The position numbers and the translations under genes were made by a program. Shown in pieces: positions 42,591-51,632 of a stretch of 64,000 nt of DNA. The stretch is from CAVVJA01 sp963779485 (GTDB lineage Bacteria; Actinomycetota; Actinomycetes; Mycobacteriales; Jatrophihabitantaceae). The notes beneath the pieces are model-generated. The model did not search any database and was not told where the DNA came from. It worked only from the letters and a program-made list of their open reading frames with translations. The stretch lies in NCBI GenBank assembly GCA_963779485.1, contig CAVZYJ010000009.1, forward strand, positions 62,001 to 126,000, written 5' to 3'. Position 1 is the first letter of the stretch; each line of letters opens with the position of its first letter.

Positions 42591-43079
42591 ATGTTGGACC
42601 CGACACCCGACGGCACGACAACCCCGGGGCCGGCATCGATCTCGCCCCGCGCGGCCGACTCACTGGCCGCGCAGCTTCTGGGCGAATTACGCACGAGGAT
42701 GGGCGGGCTGCACATTGCGCACGCGAGACGGGTGGCAGCGCGGGTGCGGGGCCGCGGGGACCTCGTGTACACGGTCGCCTTGCTCCACGATGTCGTCGAA
42801 AAAGGGCGAATAACCGCTGACGACTTGCTAGCCGTGACGAATGATCCGCGGTTGGTGGAGCTTGTCGTGATCCTCACGCGGACCGAGCTGGAATCCGATG
42901 ACGAATACCTGTCGCGGTGTGCCGCTGATCCGATTGCCTTGCTGGTCAAGCAGGCCGACCTGCAGGACAAGCTCGTCGCCGACGGTTCGAACCTCTCTCC
43001 TCGGCTCGAGCTGCGGCTGCGGCGGCAGGCCCGCGCCCGGCTAGAGCTACTGGACGCACTGGCCCGCCGCGGTCCCTGA
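42591..43079 (+). CDS. Small HD-domain phosphohydrolase
   Basis: This is a protein of about 162 residues. HIAHARRVA and YTVALLHDVVEKGRITADDL place the H...HD metal ligands as in RelA/SpoT-type HD domains. DLQDKLV further on supplies the last Asp. It lacks any synthetase domain. It could be a stand-alone nucleotide hydrolase, but the substrate is not known. The ATG at 42591 is preferred over a GTG at 42558. Confidence 0.7.
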   Translation: MLDPTPDGTTTPGPASISPRAADSLAAQLLGELRTRMGGLHIAHARRVAARVRGRGDLVYTVALLHDVVEKGRITADDLLAVTNDPRLVELVVILTRTELESDDEYLSRCAADPIALLVKQADLQDKLVADGSNLSPRLELRLRRQARARLELLDALARRGP

Positions 43080-43105
43080 CCGCTCGAACAGACCCCAGTT
43101 CGGTC

Positions 43106-43152
43106 GTGATCTTGGACTTGACGCCGCTATCGAGCAGTAAGCCCAAGATCAT
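43106..43152. repeat. Palindromic intergenic element, copy C (47 nt)
   Basis: Left arm GTGATCTTGGACTT and right arm AAGCCCAAGATCAT (12 of 14 paired) flank a 19-nt loop GACGCCGCTATCGAGCAGT. The loop is more diverged but in the same orientation as copy A (shared GAGCAG end). It lies between the convergent HD gene and iolA. Length is again exactly 47 nt. Confidence 0.82.
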
Positions 43153-43178
43153 CAGGTGGGAACACAGGCCGCCCGCGC

Positions 43179-44681
43179 TCAGACTGCGGTGGGGAAATGC
43201 ATATGGGCGCTGTGATGATCCGAGTACTCGACATCCGGCCACCGGCTCGTGATCGCCTTGCCCCGGGTGTAGAAGCGCACCCCTTCGATGCCATGCACGT
43301 GGGTGTCGCCGAACAGCGAGTCCTTCCAACCGCCGAACGAGTAGAACGCCATCGGCACCGGAATCGGCACGTTGATGCCGATCATGCCGACATGCACGTG
43401 CCGCTGGAACTGCCGCGCGGCCTTCCCGCTGCTGGTGAAGATGGCCGTGCCGTTGCCGTACGGGTTGGCGTTGATCAGGTCGATCGCCTCGTCGAGGCTC
43501 TCGGCCCGGACGACAGACAGCACCGGCCCGAATATCTCGTCGGTGTAGATGTCCATGTCAGTCTGCACCTGGTCGAACAGGGTCGGGCCGACAAAGAATC
43601 CCGCTTCGTGGCCGTCGACCACGAGCCCGCGGCCGTCGACGACCAACCTGGCCCCGGCCTGTTCGCCGCGGTCCACGTAACCGACGATGCGGTCCCGTGA
43701 CTCGGGTGTCACGATCGGGCCCATCTCGCTCGACGCGTCGTCGCCCGGACCGACCTTGACCTCTTCCGCCTTCTGCTTGAGCTTGGCCACGAGTGCATCG
43801 CCGGCGCTGCCAACGGCGACGACGGCCGAGATCGCCATACACCGCTCCCCTGCGGAACCGTAGCCGGCGGCGGTGATGTGGTTCGCGGCGAAATCCATGT
43901 CGGCGTCCGGAAGCACGACCGCGTGATTCTTCGCCCCACCCAAGGCCTGCACGCGCTTGCCGGTGTTCGACGCCCTCTGGTGCACGTACTTCGCGATTGG
44001 CGTGGATCCGACGAACGACACAGCCGCGATACCGGAATGGTCGAGTATTGCGTCCACTGCCACCTTGTCACCGTGGACAACATTGAAGACGCCCTCGGGC
44101 AGGCCGGCGTCGGCGTACAGCTGGGCAATGAAGTTCGACACCGACGGATCCCGCTCGCTTGGCTTGAGCACGAATGTGTTGCCCGTGGCGATCGCGATGG
44201 GGTGCATCCACATGGGGACCATGGCTGGAAAGTTGAACGGCGTGATGCCGGCGCAGACGCCCAGCGGCTGCCGGAACGAGTAGGCGTCGACGTCGGTAGA
44301 CACCTGCTCGGAGTATTCGCCCTTGAGCAGCTGCGGAATCCCGCAGGCGAACTCGACGACTTCCAGGCCGCGGATGACCTCGCCCTTGGCGTCGGATTCC
44401 ACCTTGCCGTGTTCTCGACTGACGATCTTCGCCAGCTCGTCGAGGTGCTTGTTGACCAACTCCCGAAAGGCGAACATGATCCGCGCCCGACGGGTGACCG
44501 AAACGTCGAACCAGGTCTCGAACGCCTTGCCGGCCGCCTGGACCGCGGCGTCGACATCGGCGATCTCGGCGAGCAGCACCTGGGCCTGTACCTGGCCGGT
44601 CGCCGGATTCCAGACCTTTCCGGTGCGGGTCGATGCTCCGGTGTACGCCGCGCCGCCGACCCAGTGCTCAATCGTGGTCAT
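43179..44681 (-). CDS. iolA: (Methyl)malonate-semialdehyde dehydrogenase (CoA-acylating)
   Basis: This is a 500-residue aldehyde dehydrogenase of the MmsA/IolA group. It contains QPLGVCAGITPFNFPAMVPM, the NAD-binding FVGSTPIAKYV, and the nucleophile cysteine in AGYGSAGERCMAISA. It converts malonate semialdehyde to acetyl-CoA, the last inositol-pathway step, or methylmalonate semialdehyde in valine breakdown. It is the final gene of the minus-strand iol operon. ATG 44681 matches family starts. Confidence 0.92.
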   Translation of the reverse strand: MTTIEHWVGGAAYTGASTRTGKVWNPATGQVQAQVLLAEIADVDAAVQAAGKAFETWFDVSVTRRARIMFAFRELVNKHLDELAKIVSREHGKVESDAKGEVIRGLEVVEFACGIPQLLKGEYSEQVSTDVDAYSFRQPLGVCAGITPFNFPAMVPMWMHPIAIATGNTFVLKPSERDPSVSNFIAQLYADAGLPEGVFNVVHGDKVAVDAILDHSGIAAVSFVGSTPIAKYVHQRASNTGKRVQALGGAKNHAVVLPDADMDFAANHITAAGYGSAGERCMAISAVVAVGSAGDALVAKLKQKAEEVKVGPGDDASSEMGPIVTPESRDRIVGYVDRGEQAGARLVVDGRGLVVDGHEAGFFVGPTLFDQVQTDMDIYTDEIFGPVLSVVRAESLDEAIDLINANPYGNGTAIFTSSGKAARQFQRHVHVGMIGINVPIPVPMAFYSFGGWKDSLFGDTHVHGIEGVRFYTRGKAITSRWPDVEYSDHHSAHMHFPTAV

Positions 44682-44701
44682 GGACCAAGTTCCTTTCTCA
44701 C

Positions 44702-46577
44702 TCACAAGTACTGCCGCTGCTTCCGCTTCTTCTCGTGGTACACGCCATAGGCCTCGTTGGTGCTGTCGACGGCGGCGACCTCGGATACCGGGACGTCCCA
44801 CCAGCTCTCCGAGGACGGAACCGGCGCCAACGGATCCGTTTCGATATAGACGACAGTGGTCCGATCGGACTGCACGGCCTGTACGAGTGCCGAGCGCAAC
44901 TCCTCGATGGTCGACGTCCGCAGCACGTCGGCGCCCAGGCTCTCCGCATTCGCCGCCAGGTCCACCGGCAGCAGGTCACCGTCCAGCAGCCCGGTCTCGG
45001 GGTTGCGGTACCGGTACCGGGTGCCGAACCGTTGCGAACCAAGGGACTCCGACAAGGAGCCGATCGAGGCAGAACCCGTGATTCTGGATCAAAACGATTG
45101 TCAGCTTGATCCCTTCCGACACCGCGGTGACGATCTCCTGGGCCATCATCAGGTACGAGCCGTCGCCCACCAGCGCGAACACCTCGCGGCTGGGGTCGGC
45201 CATCTTGATCCCGAGCGCGCCGGCAATCTCGTACCCCATGCACGAGTAGCCGTACTCGACGTGGTAGCCCTTGGGATCCCGCGATCGCCAGAGCATCTGC
45301 AGATCGCCCGGCAGGCTCCCGGCCGCCTGGACCAGGACGTCGCGAGGTCCCGCGACCTCGTTGACGACGCCGATGACCTCCGTCTGGGCCGGCAACGGCT
45401 GGTGGCCCAGGGTGAACGCCGCATCGACGATCTTGTTCCAGCCTTCGGTGTGCTCGGTGAACTCCCGGATGTACGCCGAGTCGACCCGATAGCCCACCAG
45501 CGCCTCGCTCAGCGATTCGAGACCCCGGCGGGCGTCGGCCACGATCGCGGTCGCGCCCTGCTTGGTGGCGTCGAACGCCGCGACGTTGAGGTTGACGAAC
45601 CGCACGTCGGGGTGCTGGAACGCCGTCCGGGACGCGGTGGTGAAGTCGCTGTACCGGGTGCCCACCCCTATGACGACGTCGGCCTCCCGGGCTAGTGCGT
45701 TCGCGACGGGTGTGCCGGTCGCGCCGACGCCGCCCACGGCCAACGGGTGGTCCCACGGCAGGGCGCCCTTGCCAGCCTGAGTGTCGGATACCGGAATCCC
45801 GGTGGCCTCGGCGAAGCGCTGAAGCGCGTCGCCGGCCTCGGCGTAAAGGACACCTCCACCGGCCACGATGAGGGGCCGCTTGGCCGCGCGGATGACCTCG
45901 GCCGCGCGCGCGATCACCGCCGGTTCGGGTACCGGCCGACCCACATGCCATGTCCGCCGGCCGAACAGTTCCTCGGGCCAGTCGAACGCCTCGGCCTGCA
46001 CGTCCTGCGGCAACGCGATGGTCACCGCGCCGGTCTCGGCTTGGTCGGTGAGAACGCGCATGGCGGCAAGCAGGGCCGACGGCAGCTGTTCGGGCCGGTT
46101 GATCCGATCGAAGAACCGGGAGATCGGCCGGAAGGCGTCGTTGACCGACACGTCGTACGAGCGCGGATCCTCCAGCTCCTGCAGTACCGGGCCGGTCGCA
46201 CGCGTCGCGAAGATGTCGCTGGGCAGGAGGAGCACCGGGATCCGGTTGATGGTCGCGCCGGCAGCGCCCGTGACCATGTTGGTCGAGCCGGGCCCGATGG
46301 ACGCCGTGCACGCCATCGTCTGCAGGCGGTTGTTCATCCGGGCGAATCCCGCGGCCGCGTGCACCATGCCCTGCTCGTTCCGGGCCAGGTAGTACGGCAG
46401 GTCCGCGTTGCCGGTCAGCGCGGCCTCGAGCAAGGCCTGGCCTAGGCCGGCGACGTTGCCATGACCGAAGATGCCGAAGCATCCCGGGACGAGCCGGCGC
46501 TCGATGCCGTCCCGTTCGGTGTACTGCGCGGCCAGGAATCGGACGGTCGCCTGAGCGACGGTGAGCCGTACGGTCAC
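44702..46577 (-). pseudogene. iolD: Trihydroxycyclohexane-1,2-dione hydrolase IolD, frameshifted
   Basis: This is a ThDP-dependent IolD. The GTG 46577 frame covers the first 500 residues, including the early GIFGHGNVAGLGQAL motif and the diphosphate motif GDGSYLMMAQEI...LIQNHGF. Right after that motif the frame is lost. The C-terminal 117 residues (ESLGSQRFGTRYRYRNPETG onward) follow in the next frame. An extra base near 45071 (GGGTTC[T]GCCTCG on the coding strand) explains it, and the total of 1876 bases is one more than a multiple of 3. The GTG overlaps the iolB stop. Corrected length is about 624 residues. Confidence 0.85.
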
Positions 46578-47485
46578 TCGCGCACCTCGCTGTCTTTCGT
46601 GTTCGCGGTCGTGAGCGGCAGGCGGGGATCGACCGGAACGCCGTCCCAGCTGTCGCGGATCCAGGCGTGCCGCGGGTCGTCGCAGAACCGCCAAACCCGC
46701 TCCCCCGGACCCGCCATCACGTTGAGGTAGTAGAGGTCGTATCCCGGAGCGGCCATGGACGGGCCGTGGTAGCCGTGCGGGATGAGCACGACGTCGCCGG
46801 TGGCGACCTCGACGCACACGTCGATCATCCGGTCCGGCCCGGACGGGTAGACCCGCTGGTAAGCCCGGCCCACGCCGGGCCGGCTCTTCGGGGCGTCCGC
46901 GACCTCGAAATAGTAGATCTCCTCGAGCGCCGACTCGGTGTCGCTTTCGACATCGTGCTTGTGCGGGGGGTACGACGACCAGTTGCCGCCCGGCGTGAGC
47001 ACCTCGACGGCGATCAGCCGATCGGCGGCGAACGCGTCGGGAGCGCAGAAGTTGTTGACCTGACGGCTGGCCTGGCCGGCCCCGCGCAGCTCGACCGGCA
47101 CGTCCGCGGCCGCCCCGTACCGGAACGGCAATCGCAGTTTTGCTCGAGCCGACGGCAGCGCGAACCGGCCCCCGGTCGCCGACTCGACGGTGATCGTCGC
47201 GTCCCGCGGGAGATAGGCGAAGTCACTGACCGCGGCGAACGGGCTGGGCCGGCCCTGCAACGTGACCATCTCGCCGTCACAGGTCACCGTGCCCGAGCCG
47301 GAGAGCGGCAGCACGATCACCTCATCGTCACCCGTCGCGAAGCTCGCTCGGCGACCCGCGTCCAGTGAGAGGACCCGCAGCCCGCTGTAGCCCCAGCCCG
47401 CCGTCTCGGCGCTGATCTCCAGGCCGAACTGGCCCGTCGCCGTAGCTCCGTGGCGGACGTGGCGGGGCAGCACGGTGGCCGTCAC
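46574..47485 (-). CDS. iolB: 5-deoxy-glucuronate isomerase
   Basis: This is a 303-residue KduI/IolB cupin. The metal-binding histidines and Glu lie in SSYPPHKHDVES and EEIYYFEVA, with a further His in LIPHGYHGPSM. It isomerises 5-deoxy-D-glucuronate to 5-dehydro-2-deoxy-D-gluconate. The GTG at 47485 overlaps the aldolase stop (GTGA) and its own stop overlaps the iolD GTG, so the operon is tightly coupled. Confidence 0.92.
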   Translation of the reverse strand: MTATVLPRHVRHGATATGQFGLEISAETAGWGYSGLRVLSLDAGRRASFATGDDEVIVLPLSGSGTVTCDGEMVTLQGRPSPFAAVSDFAYLPRDATITVESATGGRFALPSARAKLRLPFRYGAAADVPVELRGAGQASRQVNNFCAPDAFAADRLIAVEVLTPGGNWSSYPPHKHDVESDTESALEEIYYFEVADAPKSRPGVGRAYQRVYPSGPDRMIDVCVEVATGDVVLIPHGYHGPSMAAPGYDLYYLNVMAGPGERVWRFCDDPRHAWIRDSWDGVPVDPRLPLTTANTKDSEVRE

Positions 47486-48357
47486 AGCAGGCTCACGGCG
47501 GCGTCGACCGCTGCGGCGACGTCGCCGTCGGGCGGATACAGCAGCGACCGGCCGATCACCAGTCCCTTGACGGTGGGCAGCTTCAGCGCCTGGTGCCATC
47601 GCACGAACGCGGCGTCCTGGTCTGCGGACACCTCGCCGCCGAGGATCAGCGCCGGCAGCGTCGTCGCTGACATGACCCGCTCCATGTCCTCGACGACCGG
47701 CACCTTCAGCCAGGTGTACGCGGATGTCGTGCCCAGGCCCGCGGACACGGTCATCGCACGGATCATCGCCTCGGGCGTCAGCTCGTTGTGGACGCGCCCG
47801 TCCACCCGGTGCGAGATGAACGGCTCGATCATGGCCATGAGACCCAAGCCGGCCAGCTGGCTCACCGCGTTGCCGCAGGCTTCCAAGGTGACGACGGTGG
47901 CTCGATCATCGGGATCGATCCGGACGAGCATCTTGCCGCCGTCCCATCCCGCGGCCTTGATGCTCGGCGCGTCGTACGCCGTGAACCGGTCGTCAATCTC
48001 GAACGCCGTACCGGCCAGGCCCCCCCGATTCATCGAGCCGACGACGACTTTCTCGTCAAGGGCGCCGAGAAGGAGCAGGTCCTCGAGGATGTCCGGGGTA
48101 CCGAGGACTCCATTGACGCCGGGTCGCGACAGGGCGAGGCACAGCCGGTCGAGGAGCTCCGCCCGATCGGCCATCGCCAACGGATCCGCGCCCGCCCGCA
48201 GCGCGCCGCGGGCCGGGTGGTCGGCGGCGATCATCATCAGCTTGCCGTGCTCGCCGAGCAGACCGGTGGCCCGCTTGCGGGATCGAGCGGCCTCGGCGAC
48301 AGCACTCGGTGAGGTGACTCGCGCATCGATCAACGCGCGAAAGCGCTCGTCAGACAC
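47482..48357 (-). CDS. DeoC/LacD-like aldolase of the inositol operon
   Basis: This is a 291-residue class I aldolase-like TIM barrel (KLMMIAADHPARGAL, LVRIDPDD, and LGGEVSADQDA near the C-terminus) of the type annotated as deoxyribose-phosphate aldolase in actinobacterial iol clusters. By position it should cleave 6-phospho-5-dehydro-2-deoxygluconate into DHAP and malonate semialdehyde, replacing IolJ. The GTG at 48357 overlaps the iolC end by 8 bases. Confidence 0.75.
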   Translation of the reverse strand: MSDERFRALIDARVTSPSAVAEAARSRKRATGLLGEHGKLMMIAADHPARGALRAGADPLAMADRAELLDRLCLALSRPGVNGVLGTPDILEDLLLLGALDEKVVVGSMNRGGLAGTAFEIDDRFTAYDAPSIKAAGWDGGKMLVRIDPDDRATVVTLEACGNAVSQLAGLGLMAMIEPFISHRVDGRVHNELTPEAMIRAMTVSAGLGTTSAYTWLKVPVVEDMERVMSATTLPALILGGEVSADQDAAFVRWHQALKLPTVKGLVIGRSLLYPPDGDVAAAVDAAVSLL

Positions 48358-49309
48358 GGGCTGCCTCCTCCAGCTTGCGCTCGACCTGATCCACGGTCGG
48401 CATCGCGTCCGCGCAGGAAAGCTGCGAGGCCACGATCGCACCGGCGGCGTTACAGAAGCGCATGGCCCGTTCCAGATCCCAACCGGACAGCAGGCTGTGG
48501 CACAACGCTCCGCCGAACGCGTCACCCGCACCAAGACCGTTGACGACCTCGACCGGCGCGGGGGGCACCCGAACCAGCCGCGTTCCGTCCGAGGCGAGCA
48601 CGCCGGCCGGGCCTTGCTTGACGATCGCCAGCCGTACGCCGCTCCCGTGCAGGGCCTGGATGATCCGCTCCGGGTCGCGGGTGCCGACGGCGGTCTCGTT
48701 CTCGTCCAGGTTCCCCGCGGCGACGGTGACGAACGGCAACGCCTCCTGTACGGCGCGGCGGGCGTCTTGCTGCGAGGGCCAGAACATCGGCCGGTAGTCG
48801 AGGTCGAGGACGGTGATCTTGGAGCGGTCCCGGGCCTTCAGCGCGGTCAGCGTCGCCTCCCGGCTGGGTTCGGCCGAAAGCCCGGTGACGGTCACCCAGA
48901 AGATATCGGCGGCCGCGATCGCGTCGAGGTCGAGTTCCGCGGGATGGATTTCGAGATCGGGGGCCTTGGGTAGGCGGTAGAAGTACAGCGGGAAGTCGTC
49001 GGGCGGAAAGATCTCGCAGAACGTGACGGGCGTCGGCAGGCCGTCCACCGGAGTGACGTACCGATCATCCACGCCGAAGCCTCGCAACGCGTCGTGCAGA
49101 AACTCACCGAACGGGTCATGACCGGTTCGGGTGATGACCGCCGTGCGCCGTCCGTACCGGGCGGCGGCGACAGCGACGTTGGTGGCGCTCCCGCCCAGAA
49201 ACTTGCCGAACGTGGACACCTCGCGCAACGAGACGCCGATCTGGAGGGGGTAGATGTCCACGCTGATCCGACCCATCGTCAACACTTCCGGATGGAACGG
49301 GGTAGTCAT
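48350..49309 (-). CDS. iolC: 5-dehydro-2-deoxygluconokinase
   Basis: This is a 319-residue PfkB-family kinase with FGKFLGGSATNVAVAAARYG (substrate lid/glycine motif) near residues 34-53 and the anion-hole/catalytic-base motif NGLGAGDAFGGAL. It is the first gene of the iolC-aldolase-iolB-iolD-iolA operon. The start is ATG 49309. The upstream 235 bases are shared with the divergent GntR gene and hold its operators. Confidence 0.9.
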   Translation of the reverse strand: MTTPFHPEVLTMGRISVDIYPLQIGVSLREVSTFGKFLGGSATNVAVAAARYGRRTAVITRTGHDPFGEFLHDALRGFGVDDRYVTPVDGLPTPVTFCEIFPPDDFPLYFYRLPKAPDLEIHPAELDLDAIAAADIFWVTVTGLSAEPSREATLTALKARDRSKITVLDLDYRPMFWPSQQDARRAVQEALPFVTVAAGNLDENETAVGTRDPERIIQALHGSGVRLAIVKQGPAGVLASDGTRLVRVPPAPVEVVNGLGAGDAFGGALCHSLLSGWDLERAMRFCNAAGAIVASQLSCADAMPTVDQVERKLEEAARV

Positions 49310-49484
49310 CTTGTCCGTACCTCACGACTTTCGTGCGGCGGGTGAGCGATTTGGGCGGTTCGGAGGAAACCAGTAGCGGCTGCCTGATGTTGGTTGAACT
49401 CGGCGGTCAGGGGCGAAATCATTGGAGTTGAGTAAGCCGTGCTGGCTCGCGCGGCAACCAGCACTCCCGTGGTGCACCTGCGAT

Positions 49485-49512
49485 GTAATACCGTCATGAC
49501 CAGGTGTGTCAA
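49485..49512 (-). promoter_or_regulatory. Promoter of the iolC operon
   Basis: Reading leftwards, TTGACA (49512-49507), a 16-base spacer and TATTAC (49490-49485) form a good promoter for iolC. The GTCATGAC box at 49493-49500 sits inside the spacer. The 18-bp palindrome at 49514-49531 directly abuts the -35. Both would block RNA polymerase when a repressor is bound. Confidence 0.6.
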
Positions 49513-49531
49513 CACTTTGTCATGACAAAGT
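49493..49531. promoter_or_regulatory. Tandem operators for the GntR regulator (IolR-like)
   Basis: ACTTTGTCATGACAAAGT at 49514-49531 is a perfect 18-bp palindrome. Its core GTCATGAC recurs exactly at 49493-49500, 26 bp away centre to centre, about 2.5 helical turns. The palindrome ends 13 bases before the regulator ATG, so it also covers that gene's leader, which implies autoregulation. GntR/HutC proteins usually bind such palindromes. Confidence 0.75.
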
Positions 49532-49544
49532 AAGGGAGGGCATT

Positions 49545-50303
49545 ATGAGTTGGGAGACGGAGCTCACGGCGGGTCGGGGCGTCATGGTCGACCGGACGAG
49601 CCCGATACCCATCTACTTCCAGGTGGCCACCCAACTGCAGAAGCTGATCGAGTCCGACGTCATGCCGGTCGGCACCCGGTTCGAGAACGAGGTCGACCTG
49701 GCGGAACGGCTCGGGGTGTCTCGGCCCACGATGCGGCGGGCCATGCAGTATCTCGTGGAACGGGGCATGGTCGTACGCAAGCGCGGCGTGGGTACTCAGG
49801 TCGTGCATCCGAAGGTGCGGCGCACGATCGAACTCTCCAGCCTGTACGACGACCTGGCCAAGTCGGGGCGAGCGCCGTCGACCGTAGTGCGCAGCTTCGT
49901 CATCGGGCCAGCGTCCCTCGGCGTGGCCGCCGAACTCGGCATCGCCGAGGGCGACGACGTCAGTCATTTCGAGCGAGTCCGCTACGCCGACGGCGAGCCG
50001 CTCGCCATCATGACCAATTCCATTCCGTGTGCGGTCGCAAAGCTCGATCGAGAGAGTCTGGAGAGGCACGGCTTGTACAACCTGCTTCGCGCCGGGGGGA
50101 GCGAACCCCGGATCGCCACCCAGGTCATCGGCGCCCGAATTGCCACCGCCGCCGACGCCCGAATCTTGCAGGAGCGCCGCGGCGCCGCGTTGCTCACCAT
50201 GACTCGAACTGCATTCGACGCGATGGGCCGGGTCGTCGACTTCGGAACCCACGTCTACCGCGCGGACCGGTACACCTTCGAGCTCACCCTGTCGGGCAGC
50301 TAG
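49545..50303 (+). CDS. GntR/HutC-family regulator, probable inositol repressor
   Basis: This is a 252-residue protein. The winged helix (about 22-90; LAERLGVSRPTMRRAMQYL) is followed by a UTRA effector domain (about 105-245; SFVIGPASLGVAAELGIAEGDDV, then VDFGTHVYRADRYTFELTL). It is divergent from the iol operon and has a perfect palindrome in its own leader. Inositol or a pathway intermediate is the likely inducer. The ATG is preceded by AGGGAGG. Confidence 0.88.
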   Translation: MSWETELTAGRGVMVDRTSPIPIYFQVATQLQKLIESDVMPVGTRFENEVDLAERLGVSRPTMRRAMQYLVERGMVVRKRGVGTQVVHPKVRRTIELSSLYDDLAKSGRAPSTVVRSFVIGPASLGVAAELGIAEGDDVSHFERVRYADGEPLAIMTNSIPCAVAKLDRESLERHGLYNLLRAGGSEPRIATQVIGARIATAADARILQERRGAALLTMTRTAFDAMGRVVDFGTHVYRADRYTFELTLSGS

Positions 50304-50315
50304 GAAGCAGACCAC

Positions 50316-51623
50316 ATGGCAGGATCCATGCCCATGGCCCCACGCAGGATCGTCATCGTCGGCGGTGGTTTCGCCGGTTACTACGCGGCCAAGACGTTGT
50401 GCCGGAAGCTACCCGACCAGGCCGAGGTCGTGGTCCTCAATCCACGGGACTACTTCCTGTACCTGCCGCTGTTGCCGGAGGTGTCCGGTGGCGTCCTCGA
50501 TCCGCGGCGAATCACGGTCTCGATCCCGGGCACGCTGCCCCGGGTTCGCCTGGTGCTCGGCTCGGCCGAGACGCTTGACGTGGCCGCGCACTCAGTCGGG
50601 TACGTCGACCCGGAAGGACGACCGTCGACGCTCGACTACGACCAACTCCTGCTCACCACCGGCAGCGTCAATAAGCTGCTGCCCATACCCGGCGTCGCGC
50701 AGCACGCCCACGGCTTTAGAGACATCGCCGAGGCGCTGTACTTGCGGGACCACATCACGCTGCAGCTGGAACTCGCCGACAGCACCGACGATCCCGCCGA
50801 GCGGGATGCGCGGCTGACCTTCGTCGTCGTGGGCGCGGGCTACACGGGCACCGAGGTCGCCGCCCAAGGCGTTCTCATGACGGGGGCTCTCGCCGGCAAT
50901 CATCCACGGCTGGCCAGTCACCAGCCGCGCTGGCTACTGATCGACACGGCCGAGCGGGTGCTACCCGGGCTCGGCGCAAGCCTGGCCCGGACGGCCGACC
51001 GGGTGCTCCAGCAGCGGGGTGTCGACCTCCGCACCGGCACCTCGGTCGCCGAGGCGACCGCGGACGCCGTGCGGCTGAGTGATGGCACCGTCGTGCCCAC
51101 ACGATCGCTCATCTGGTGCGTCGGCGTTCGACCCGAGCCGCTCGTGCAGGGCCTCGGCCTCCCGACCACCCAGGGGCGGCTCGACGTAGACGAGTACCTG
51201 GCCGTTCCAGGCCAGCCCGCCCTGTGGGCCTGCGGCGACGTTGCCGCGGTTCCCGATCTGACCCGACCCGGCGAGATCACCGCAATGACCGCTCAGCACG
51301 CCCAGCGGCAGGGCAAGCGGGCAGCCGGCAACATCGCCGCGGCGTTGGGCCGGGGCACGCGCCAGCCCTACAAGCACCACGATCTCGGATTCGTCGTCGA
51401 TCTCGGAGGCTTCCAGGCCGCGGCCAACCCGCTCCGGGTGCCGCTCTCCGGCCTCCCCGCGAAGGCGGTGACCCGCGGCTACCACCTCCTGTCGCTGCCC
51501 GGAAACCGGGTGCGAACGGCGGCCGACTGGACTACCGAGGCGATCTTGCCGCGCCAGTCGGTACGACTCGGTCTCGTTCATCCCTCGGACGTGCCACTGG
51601 ACACCGAGAAGCCCTTCGCCTGA
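50316..51623 (+). CDS. ndh: Type II NADH dehydrogenase (FAD pyridine nucleotide-disulfide family)
   Basis: This is a 435-residue flavoprotein. The FAD loop VIVGGGFAGYYAAKTL is near residues 12-27, the second dinucleotide loop VVVGAGYTGTEVAAQG is near 170-185, and ACGDVAAVPDL is the FAD C-terminal motif. The NYLPLLPEV-type quinone-site region reads YLYLPLLPEVSGG-like. It passes electrons from NADH to quinone without pumping. It lies 12 bases after the gntR gene and may be co-transcribed. Confidence 0.83.
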   Translation: MAGSMPMAPRRIVIVGGGFAGYYAAKTLCRKLPDQAEVVVLNPRDYFLYLPLLPEVSGGVLDPRRITVSIPGTLPRVRLVLGSAETLDVAAHSVGYVDPEGRPSTLDYDQLLLTTGSVNKLLPIPGVAQHAHGFRDIAEALYLRDHITLQLELADSTDDPAERDARLTFVVVGAGYTGTEVAAQGVLMTGALAGNHPRLASHQPRWLLIDTAERVLPGLGASLARTADRVLQQRGVDLRTGTSVAEATADAVRLSDGTVVPTRSLIWCVGVRPEPLVQGLGLPTTQGRLDVDEYLAVPGQPALWACGDVAAVPDLTRPGEITAMTAQHAQRQGKRAAGNIAAALGRGTRQPYKHHDLGFVVDLGGFQAAANPLRVPLSGLPAKAVTRGYHLLSLPGNRVRTAADWTTEAILPRQSVRLGLVHPSDVPLDTEKPFA

Positions 51624-51632
51624 TCGCGCCGG

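Noticed and set aside
44702..46577. Programmed frameshifting in iolD, bkdC or khtT
   Set aside because: No slippery heptamer, stimulatory structure or known precedent is seen, and the shift points have nothing in common.
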